Positions 11,724-22,500 of a stretch of 64,000 nt of DNA are shown here, piece after piece. The translations under genes and the position numbers were made by a program. A model generated the notes under the pieces. That model was given only the letters and a program-made list of their open reading frames with translations, was not told the origin of the DNA and made no database searches. Within the stretch, counting starts at the first letter, position 1. Every line of letters begins with the position of its first letter. Source of the stretch: Enoplolaimus lenunculus (lineage: Eukaryota > Nematoda > Enoplea > Enoplida > Thoracostomopsidae); the NCBI GenBank assembly GCA_030248215.1, contig JASANG010003667.1:248001-312000 (forward strand), read 5' to 3'.

Positions 11724-13271
11724 TTTTATTAGATTCAAAAAACTATTGGTTAGCTACATCCCAAAATCCATATGCTATTTCAAAATATTCAAGTGCTCTC
11801 GTTCCACTTCGTGGCATCAGACCTACGTTTGTTAAACATAACCCCTCACTTCAGAGTATAACTGTAGAAAATTAGCCGAAATTTGTATTTATTGTATATA
11901 TTAACGGTGAAGTCAATATGAAAGTTTTGCTATATGCATTCGCATGGAACAGATCGTTCATACTGCTTTGCAATCTATTTTTTCGTCGAATTGCTCATTA
12001 CTCGCCTTGTACACTTGACTTTCAAGGTTAAACATAAGCTTAATCGTAAGCTTAAGCTTAATCTTAAAGTCTGAGCGTAATTTTAAATAAGCATAAGCCT
12101 AATCCTAAGGTTAGCGGAAATCTGAAAATTTTGAAAACTCTGGGGTGGATGCATCTAAGAGTCGCTATCAGTGCCCCTATTTGTACCAAAATTTTTATCT
12201 GCAAAATTTTTAATTCCCGTTATCTTTTAAACTTGAGTATGAGAGCTTGCGTTTGAAAAAATATTGTTAATACAAAAAAATTCACATGGACATTGATAAT
12301 AAAATGACTTGGCCTTGACATCATTTACAAATGAACGCCAGTATATTACAAATTCGACTTATGCGAAAATTATTCGCTTATCGTCGTGTGTGTGTGTTTA
12401 ACTGTTTGGTTTTATCCTGGTAGGGACATGGAACGAGTTTTGCTGAGTGGACTGGTTCAATTCTTTTACGCGACGTTTAAAAGGCGGACACGAATTGTGT
12501 CTATGGTAAATTTTTTATATTTCGCTATATATGCTGTAAAGTAGAGGAAATAGGCATTTCCATATCAAGAGGGGGCCCCAGGGGTTTTCGCCCCCCTCCT
12601 GAAAGAATATCGCGCCAGCCACCTTTTAGAAAATTTTCAATCTTACTTGTAAGTCATCGAAAACCTAGTATGCCCCTCCTGAAAATATTTAGCCCCCTTA
12701 GCAAGATCTGCTGGCTACGGGCATGAAATTAGGCGGGTGATAGTCGTATTTTTGAAATGTAAACTAACATCGCATCAGGAAACCGGGTTTTCTAAGCTCG
12801 ATTTTCCGAATTGTTGCGTTGATGCTCCGTATTGTTCACCATTGCCCAGAAAGGTGAACGGCCCAAATTTTTGGGCAGCGACAGCCTTTTTGCGTATTAT
12901 AGCTGTTTTCAGGTTTGATTTATAATCAAACCCACTATTATTAGATATATCAACTTTTTAAACAACAGATAGAAATATTTTTCTGTATTCAACTGTCAGA
13001 AAAGACGGAAATTTTTACATAAAAAATATCATCGGATATTTTGTATTTGTTTCGTTCATGTAACAATGCAAAATGTAATTTAACAAAGTTACTTATACGT
13101 GTAGTGCGCACGCGGGAAGATTCATGCTTTTGAACATAACGTTTTGCGAACACTACCTGAGCTGGCCACACAAACTTCGTGGTGTGCAGATGAGAATGTT
13201 CTGGTTCAGGTCTTATTATGCGTAGGCCAGATTTTTTGATTGAGGAGGGCCAAACTTCACCAAGGTTATAA
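11724..13271. other. Intergenic with TTAGGC tract and hAT-like fragment
   Basis: 12025-12115 carries GCCTAA-type hexamers. 12550-12726 is a left-eroded copy of the TGGCTACGGGC family. No gene. Confidence 0.45.
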
Positions 13272-13567
13272 GGGTTGTGCTATACTCGGCGTCTGGCGCC
13301 GTCCATTCGTGTGCGTCACCCATACGGCGCCGTCCGTCACCGGCACACCCGTCCGGCGCCGTCCGTCACCGTGTGTCATCCGTACGGCCCCGTCCGTCAC
13401 CGTTCGTACCATACGTTATTGTACGTGAGCTATTTGCGTACGATACCGCAAATTTATGGACGGCATCCGCACGGTGACGGACGGCGCCGTACGTTAACGG
13501 ACGGCGCCGTACGGGCGACGCACGGTGTCGGACGGCGCCGGGCGTCAACAAATGTACAGCGCAACGC
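13272..13567. mobile_element. GC-rich palindromic MITE, TAA target duplication
   Basis: Terminal repeats GGGTTGTGC / GCGCAACGC are flanked by TAA on both sides. The left half repeats GGCGCCGTCCGTCACCG-like words; the right half repeats the inverse GACGGACGGCGCCGTACG, so the whole element folds back. A central TACGTGAGC...ATACCGCAAA segment is unpaired. GC content is far above the surroundings. A second copy is at 45015-45269. Open frames here are by-products of the repeats. The 3 bp TAA target suggests PIF/Harbinger. Confidence 0.75.
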
Positions 13568-15568
13568 TAATTCTTGTGCACCTCCCCCACATATACAGTT
13601 ACAGCTTAGCATTTGCTCTGGCTTACGCATAGGAAACCATTAATAGACAAACGCTTAGTTTTGGCTTTACCGATTGATAAACCTTTTTCTAACATACGTC
13701 TGATTCGAAGTCTAAGCCCCAGACAACGCCTAAGCCTAAGCGTAAATGTGGCGGGCCAGTTGGTGAAGCTGGAAAGGTGGTGTACAAAAGCAAAGCCATA
13801 ACTTTCGTATATTTTCTACATAAAATTAATTGGTTTTTTTAAAACTTATAAACCAAAAAATTTGAAACTTGAAAGAAACCGACCGCAACCCTTTTTGCCT
13901 CCCTCTGGTTATTACCCTTAACGAGGGGTACTTTTCGCTCGTCGAATGTGTTCTAACGGGATCTCTTCTTCGTGCTTCGAATTTTTGCGTGTTTAGCAAA
14001 TATGACATTTCAAGAATTACAAATTGCGCTAAAGGCGAGATATTTTTTAGGCTCAGGTTGTTTTTTCGGCATACTTTTGCGATATTTGGCTAGAAAACAC
14101 ACTATAAGCTACAGATGCGTTATTTTGTTCACAAGCTGTTTGGTACGGAAGGCGTGTGGAACTGGTTTTTGCGCTACAGTTGTTTTGTACGGTTCGAAAA
14201 CTTACTTTGTAGTAATTTTGTTAGGCAGAAAACATTAAAGCGGTTCGAAAGTTTAGTTTTTTATTCGTTTTAGCATTACTACTTCTGAAATGCATTTTGC
14301 TATTTTAAATAAAAATTATAAACATTAAATATTCTTTTACTACATTTGACAAAATTTAACTGTTCATAGAAACCGTTGTTTGGTTTTAATTTTGAAACCG
14401 GTAAATTTCGCAGATGGCAAAATTTAAAAAGTGCCAAAGTCTGCGAAGACAACAGTAACGAAGAGTTGTATATTATCAGAATCATGCATTTTAGTTTAAT
14501 AGGTTAAAGATTTTGAAAAAGTATTCACAATGAAACTATGCTGTAAGAAATGGTTAATTAACAAATACAGTACTCCAATGTTATTTTTGCGAAAATGCTA
14601 TGCGAACACTAAAAACCAATTGGATTCCGCCGGGCACCTGACAATAACTCATGTTAATTGCCGTACGCATCGCACTGCGTAACAATTTGTAAACAAAAAT
14701 TTGTTTGACTTCCAGCGCTGGACGGCGGCTGACGAAGTTCTTCCGCTGCTTTTCTTCGTTGAAACTAAGAATTCACTCACCAGACAAGATGCTTGTACTG
14801 TGCTGGTATTGCGAGCATTTATACATTACGCCTACTCTGCTCATATAACATGTAGATTTCTGATGCCTTTGTTTTCATATAATTTTATGGGTATTGGAAT
14901 TACGGCCATCATTAGGTTTGCGCTAAACTTTACAGTGCCCGCCAATTGCCGACCCGCACGCCTACGTGTGGCGGCGTCCAGGAGTGCACGGCGAGTATAT
15001 CGAAACCCTTACTTTGAGTTGCGTAACTGTTGTACAAGCATATTCCTAAGCGTAAGCCTAAGCTTAAACTTCAGCATATGGATAAACCTATGACTAAGCC
15101 TTGACGTAAGCCAAAGCTTATGCAGAAAATTAGCCTAATTAAGCGTGTTCTGCAGTCTTGCGGAAAAACGGTACGTCCCCCAAAGCAACTGTGGCTGGAA
15201 ATAAAACCGTGTTGATTTATATAGTGATTTGCTCAAATATCTGAAAACCATGCCATTTAACAGAACTATTAATTTGTAAAATTGAAATTTTACTTTCAGG
15301 TTTGGGTAAACGACACATAGTTTAAAGAATAATTAAATATAGTTTTCGTAAAGTAGGCCTAAAGTCTTACGTATATCCTACAACCGACAGGTAAGCAAAA
15401 ATTGTTGCAAGTTTGTAGCTTTGACGTGAAGCAGAACAGCCAGAATACCTTTAGAGTTTAGATTTAGTCAATGTTTTAAAATAAGGCGTAAACTTGGTCC
15501 TAAGCTTTAAATTTGAAGTTTAATTAGGTAACAAAAGGAATACACGGAACTGGTTTTGTTGATAGTAG
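13568..15568. other. Intergenic, no clear gene
   Basis: GCCTAA-type tracts at 13690-13745 and 15040-15130. A 130-codon frame at 14701-15093 begins with TTG and ends in a hexamer tract; it looks incidental. Confidence 0.4.
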
Positions 15569-15871
15569 CAAGAGTGGATAATCGCTATACAAGAGTGTGC
15601 AACTAGGTACATTTTGTGTAGAAAAGACTATGCAAGGCACGCGTTACATTTTTCAACTGCCCCCTATTTAGAGGGGTACAACCGGTGCAAACCGTGACAC
15701 TTAATGTATGCGGCATCAAACATGCTCTCCTTATAGTTTAATTTAGGGGTATTCATGTGATAGCGACCCCGCTCTAAACAAGGGAGGTCGGCCAAAAACA
15801 AAACGCCTGGTGGTACATTCTGTACCATGAGGGACGCCAAGAGTTACACACCCTTGTCATTATCAACTCTT
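15569..15871 (+). mobile_element. MITE, AAGAGTGTGCAAC family
   Basis: Ends CAAGAGTGGATAAT and ATTATCAACTCTTG, with inner repeats AAGAGTGTGCAAC / GTTACACACCCTTG. ATAGTAG directly flanks both sides as a 7 bp target duplication (8 bp if the end base is counted). Same family as 29193 and the three copies at 59447-60780. Confidence 0.75.
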
Positions 15872-15887
15872 GATAGTAGTGATTGTT

Positions 15888-16175
15888 GCTTGTTTTAGTA
15901 TTAAGAGGTTTTTATTAAACATTTCTTTTATTTATGTAATTATATATTAACTTATAAACGTGCGTTGGTTGGCACGAAAAGGGCAAATTTTGCGTTTCAT
16001 TAATTTTTGGTTTTAAAATATTTTTTGGTCTGCTTATTTTAGTATTGAGAGGTTTTCATTAAACATTTCTTTTATTTATGTAATTATATATTAACTTATA
16101 AACACGTGCGTTGGTTGGCACGAGAAGGGCAAATTTTGCGTTTCATGAATTTTTGGTTTTAAAATATTTTTTGAT
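15888..16175. repeat. Tandem duplication, two ~144 bp units
   Basis: Units begin near 15888 and 16032 with few differences (shared GTGCGTTGGTTGGCACGA and GGGCAAATTTTGCGTTTCAT). It lies about 380-670 bp upstream of the integrin start codon. Confidence 0.85.
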
Positions 16176-16310
16176 CGCAAATCGAGGTCAATTATGTGTT
16201 CTGTCATTGAATACAATCGATAAAATAGCGATTTTAAAAAGTAGGTCGTTACGCAATAGTAAATCGGAAATCAGGCTACAGAATTAATATAAGACGGTAT
16301 AATGTTGTTG

Positions 16311-16480
16311 CAGTGGCGGATCCAGGATCTCAAAATGGGGGGCAAAATTCACAGGTAATAAACTTACTTTTGACCCATACACAAACCACGAACTATTGTC
16401 ACAAAATTGCTATAGAATTTTTGTCGAGATGCTGTTGGGGGGGCCACGGCCGGGGTGGCCCCCCCATGGATCCGCCATTG
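16311..16480 (+). mobile_element. hAT-like MITE just upstream of the integrin gene
   Basis: The element runs from CAGTGGCGGATCCAGG to GGATCCGCCATTG (170 bp) and is flanked by a perfect 8 bp duplication, TGTTGTTG, at 16303-16310 and 16481-16488. The 8 bp duplication and CAG-type tip fit hAT. It is an internally deleted form of the 364 bp copy at 59748. It ends 74 bp before the integrin ATG and 20 bp before a strong 3' splice-site consensus. Confidence 0.9.
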
Positions 16481-16490
16481 TGTTGTTGCT

Positions 16491-16500
16491 ATTATTTCAG
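16491..16500 (+). promoter_or_regulatory. Likely 3' splice site (5' UTR intron or trans-splice acceptor) of the integrin gene
   Basis: ATTATTTCAG ends 53 bp before the ATG at 16554 and resembles the acceptors of the coding introns (TTTTCAG, TTTTTAG). Similar T-rich AG sites precede the other three genes: 40624, 48211 and 53354. Cis or trans use cannot be told from sequence alone. Confidence 0.45.
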
Positions 16501-16553
16501 GCAATTCCGTTGTGTCAACATTTGCGTTCAATTAATATTGGTTGCGGGCAATC

Positions 16554-19500
16554 ATGATGCCAAGTATACGACCGTTTTCGACCAATCGCCGTTTGATTTG
16601 TTGCACCTTCGTTGCCCTGTACATCGCCGTATTTTTGTCACCTGTGACGTTTGGTTTTAATTTAGATTTATTAACCCGTGTGATTCAACGCGGACCGCCT
16701 GGCAGCTATTTCGGGTATTCAGTTGACTTGTTTAATGGCGATGCCGGGAGTTGGATAATTGTTGGTAAGTTCGACTTAGGCTAAAATATAGCGAAATTAT
16801 TATGTTACATTCAGTGTAACCCAAATATAAGGAGCCGGGATATAAGAGAAAGCCGAATATGAGAGAGATTTTCTTTGAGTGGCCGTTTCAGAGGGGTGTA
16901 TTTCTGTGTCAAACTCGTTGAAATAAGTTTTTCAAATGCGTCGTTATTATATTGTTGCGGTGTTTAATTTTATTAAATCCTTCGCACATGAATATTTTCT
17001 TCCCACCGCCTTACAAATTTTAACTGCGAAACTATAAAGTTTCACACCTTATCAAAATTTGACACCCCCCGCGTTCCAATACAAATTATAAAAGCCCAGC
17101 AATAGAAACATACCGAAATAACAAATAATAGGGCCTGCCACCGGCCAATGATCGGCCGGCCGTTGCTCAACGATAATCTGCAGTCTTTACAGATTACGGT
17201 AGAAGTTTTTCAGCATTGCCGAAATTTATTCACCTCCAGTTCCCGTATTTTTCACTTCTGATTGCACCTGCTATAAAATTATAAACCGTTTTCAGGTGCA
17301 CCAAAAGCGAAAACGACACAACCCGGTGTGTTCGAAGGTGGCGCCGTGTATAAATGCCCAGCAGACCGTGTCGCGTGCAATACACTTCCATTCGATCTCA
17401 GAGGGCCAAATCGACGACTCAACGGTTCAATTTTGTTACAAGCCGATTCTAAGTCAGAACAGGTAAATACTTTTCATGAGTGCAGCGGATTACGATTTAA
17501 ACCGTTTTTTACATGAATATTTTCAATCTAAATACTCTTTACTCACGGGTGGGAATCTTTACTATCACCACTCACCTGTAAAAACTTGACGCTTGTCACG
17601 TGTTGTAGAGATTTTTGTACTGTGTATACGCGTTATAATTGGTAGACACTGTGAATTGGGTATTCAAAGTATATAAGCGCAAATAATAGTCCATGATTAA
17701 CCGCGAAGGCAAACGTGCTTTTTGTATATTTTTATCAAACCCTTGGTGTAATTTGATCGTTTCAATTTTCAGCTCCGGGTAGATTTTCGCTTATAGCTGC
17801 AATAATTTGAATGTGTAGAAAATTTTAATTTTAATCAAAATTTATGGTATTTTTTAGTGGTTTGGCGCATCGGTCAAAGCAACCGCAAACGGTGAAAAAA
17901 TCATTGCTTGTGCACCGCGTTATACGTTCTTCTATTCAACGTTCGACAAAAAAGATCCGGTTGGAACGTGTTTCATGGCTGAGGATCAGAATTTTGACCG
18001 TACCGCGATTAAGGTATTAATCGCTTCTGCTGTATAAAGTAATATTTGTCATCAGAAATTACCAGCCATGCAGGTACACATGATGTCCGGAACCGTAACA
18101 GTAAATCAAAGATCATGACTAAGCCTCAAAACTTAAGCGTAAATTTAGTAACGACAACTGAGGGTAAATTTAGACCTAAGCTCGAGTTTAAGCGTAAACC
18201 AAAGCCTAAGGAAAAGCCTAAAGCATCAAGTGAGATTAAAACATTTGAAAGGAGAGACAAAAAGTTTTGTAGATCCGGCTAGTCCCAACGGTCCTTTTTG
18301 TACGCAACGTTTCTTTTAATCCAACAATTGACTTGATAATGGATCCACAAGAACATGGGATCCACAAGAACATGGCGCCTAAAAGTCTAACACTGAAACA
18401 ATTATAGTTGTCAATGTCCAGTGCATTTTAGGAATTTTCTCCATGCCGAAAAGAGAAGCAATGGGGCCAACACCGGCTCGGCTACTGTATGGCAGGATTT
18501 AGCTCAGCGCTTCCCGATAGCGGTGACGAATTTTACCTGGGAGCACCAGGCGCTTACTACTGGCAAGGATCGTTGATACAGCAAAAATCAAGCGACACGG
18601 CATTCATGAGAAATACACGAGAAGGTACGAAATATACTTAAATCGACCACACTTCTTATACTGAAATATTGTCGAGGTCTTCGTATCTGTTCAAGAAAAT
18701 GACAAGACTTTGATTGCGGCAGCGTATAAATTTAAGTAAAAAATTTTCTAAACGAGCGTAGAACACGAGAAAGCTTTTTACTTCTAAAAGATAGCTTGGT
18801 TAATTTTAAATATTGCAAAAATGCCTATATTTTTAACACCTGTCCAGAAATTGGGAGCAGAAGTATGTATTTACCTATACACCTTCTGGTATATGCGCTT
18901 AGATTTTAATTCATCAACTTATGATCCTCGCAGTTCTAGCGCACACGTGAGACCAACGTCTATCCCTGTGTATACGTCTGCGTCCACGTTTATTTTAAAG
19001 TAGTGCAGAAATTTCCATTTTTAAACTACGATTGTTTCTTTTGTCACTGTTTCTAAATTTTGGTCCATCATTTCGTGACCATTTCTACGGCGACTACGAT
19101 ATGACGCCTGGCTTCAGGTTCGCCGCTATGCTTTTTAAACTTTATATTTGGCAGTTTCATAATTTTTAAATTAAATTCTATTTTGAGTCCTTAATTGTAA
19201 TTTAGGTCCACCATTTCACGACGATCGCTATCTTGGCTACGATACGGTGTCTGGCGATTTTGACAACGACGAACGCTCAGACGTTGCAATCGCTTCGCCA
19301 AAAGGCCTCGAGCTGGTCGGCCTAGTCGCGTTGTATGATGCAGATATGAACAATATTATTAATATTACAGGCGTTCAAGAGGTAAGTAAATGTATTATAC
19401 AGTATTTCTAACCAGGGCGAATCCAGGTTTTTCAAGAATGGTGCTCAAATTAGAAAATATAACTCATGTTTATAAGGTGAAATATATTTCTACTTGCATA

Positions 19501-22500
19501 ATCAGTGTTGAAATTAACTCATTTTTATTATCAAAGTTTGTTAGCCCATCCAAAAAAACCACTCCTGCCTTTCATGTTAACAATTTTTTATTGTGAGTCT
19601 TTAATAGTTCAGGTTGGTTTATTTTCAGGGTTCATACTTTGGTGGCTCCCTCGCTGCGGGTGATGTCGACGGCGACGGTCGTGACGATCTCATGATTGGC
19701 GCACCGTCGTTTTCTGAGCATCATCAAGAAAAAGGCTCCCTGAAAACGAATTACGAAGTTGGACGCGTCTACGTTTACTATCAGTCGAGTGCGTTTTCTG
19801 AACACACTGAGTTGAAAGGTCAAAATGTTGCTAATTATGCTCGATTTGGGTTTTCGATTGCGTACGCAGGCGATTTGAACGGCGACGGGTATGGTGATAT
19901 TGTTGTCGGCGCGCCGTATGACGGACCGAATGGCATGGGAGCGGTTCATGTGTTTTCTGGATCGAAAGGCAAGCGCTTTTTTAGCATTTTAAAGTTGCCG
20001 TTGAAAGCGGTGATAACTGAGACGCAGTTTGGACTGTTTTAACTTATTTCACATAAGTGAAAATAGAGCATTTTTTGACGAGAACAAAAATAACTGGACG
20101 AACACTGCTTGCATGGTTCAGGATTCTTTTTACTTCTCACGATTTTTGCTGATAAGGAAACTGTATATATAGCTCAGCTATTCAGCTTAGTAGTCGTAAT
20201 TGGAAGTTCACTTATCAAAACCAATAAAATTAGCTGTACGGCAAGGAAAGCCTATCTTTTATGCGAATTGAACGTGTTGCACTGCTCTTCGGTATTATTT
20301 CAAAACTCAGAAGCGATTATATGCCCACCGTAAGAGGGGGCGTACCCTCACCCCTACACGGATTACAGATGCAAATAGCGGACGGCTAACGAGGGAGGTA
20401 TCTTATTTGAGTGTCGAAACTAAGGGTCAAAAGTGTTCCGGAACGGTTAATTGCATTGAAATCTACACAGCACAGAACGGGTGGTGAAGCTATTACTATT
20501 TTTCAGAATGATATCCGTTCACCTTACGAAATTAAAATTAACCATGATATATCTGTCACAATCGGCACTGGTCTGAAACATAAAACAATAATTATATACC
20601 GCTGAACTGAAGGAAGGGCGCCAAAAACGTTTTATTCAACAGCATCGAAAATGTTACAATGGCATTTACTGAAATAATGAATTCAAACTGAAATGAGACA
20701 TATTTATTTTCAATCATTTTATGCCAGCTACTTTGTATGGGAACATTGTATCCTGACAAAGCGACGAACACGAATATTATAATTGTTTCTTTGCTTCTGA
20801 ACGCTTGAGCTAATAATCAACCTTTCAGTATGGATAAGGTTCAAGTTACGCTTCGCTTCGCAATGGTTAACAAGCTCTGTTTGCTCTATATAATAATCCG
20901 CTGGAAGCGCGAAACATTTTTTCATGGAAATGGAAGAAACATATCATAGATGTGCACTCAATTGATGCGACTGTGGTTTACAATAACTGAGATAATGCAG
21001 TGAGGCTAAGTTTACCATAACTGAGATAATGCAGTGAGGCTATTGAGTTTATAATATTATTCAGCAAAAGTGCTCCGACACTAATTGTAAAAGAGGAAAG
21101 CAGGAGCTGGAAAACGTTAATGGTCTCAAATTCTGCGACAATTGTTTGTTTCAGATGGAATACGAGAAGAACCATCTCAGGTGATTTATGCCGAAGAAGT
21201 TGAATCAAGTAAATCATTAGCAGTGTAGTCTAAACCTGGTGCAAAAGACTTGAATATATATGTATGTATATATTATATACGGTGGAAAACATTTTTACAT
21301 TTATACGTCTGTCAAATATCAAATGTTGGGTACGCTTCAGGGTACAACCGAAGGTCTGCCTCCGGCTCGGCACCGGCTCCGGCAGAAACTCGACCCCCGG
21401 CTACGGTAAAACTTTTGCCGGAGGTTCCGATACTTTCTGTAGTGAAAATGCGCAAAGTTTTACAACGTTTATCTGGTTGGCGCGTTTCGTTTTAAGTTTG
21501 GCACAATTAAGTTTTGTCGCAATTTTGAGGAAAGAATTGCCGAGATTTCGGAAAAAAGAGTAAGGCCAAGCGATTTAACAAGATATTACAGATAATGGCT
21601 AAAAATTGGCAAATTAAACATCATTTTAACGATCTAATTTCGTCTCACCTCCGGCTTTACACGTCGCTCTGGCTCCGGCAACATTTATTGACTTCCGGCT
21701 CCGGCTCTGGCTTCGGTATTCTTCACCTCCCGTTGCACCCTGGTATGCTTGTTTATTACAAGTTTTTGCTCTTTAAGTATAATTATAACTTTGATTCTAA
21801 CTAAATATCCTCTTTCATGCCGAAATTCCAACACCAATCACAAACTGGTAATACTTGTTCCGTGAATGTTATAACGTGCTGGTTTGTGGTTTTAGGAGGC
21901 CGTCAGGTTTCATCTCGTCAACGTAGCCGTGCCGGTATACAAACGTTTGGATTCTCAGTTGCTGGAGGCAGGGATTTGGACAACAACGATTTCTCTGATG
22001 TTGTAGTTGGTGCGTACAAATCAGACCGTGCTGTTATATTAAAGTCAAGGCCGATTGTTACACTACAGGTATGCATATTTGATCTGTGCTTTGATTATGA
22101 TCTGCGTTATAATTTTTACATTGTTTGCTTGACTTTCTGTGATTAATTGTATATAATTGTCTCATGTGGTTTTATCTGGGGGCTGGGAACACTCGGGCAG
22201 CGTCAGTTTCCAATTCGTTTTCAGTGTTGTTTAATAAACACACTGCCTTTATTGAACCATTGTTTACGGTTTGCTAGATTTTTAAGAATGAAGGTTTTCG
22301 TAGCTTTATATCGGTGCCGGCCTTTATTTATCCGGTTCCTTCGGAATGCCCCTTGTTCCATACCAATGTGTGTACAGGTATCAATATAGCGGGCAAATCA
22401 AAGTGGACCATCAAGTAACTTGAAGCTGTTCATGCCGTCCAGTCAAAACATTTAAACTACAAAGCCGGCGAAGTGTACGCTAAATATTTTTTCAGGGCGA

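Noticed and set aside
13240-13643. Overlapping Arg/Pro-rich frames on both strands
   Set aside because: They are created by the GC-rich palindromic element, open in several frames at once.
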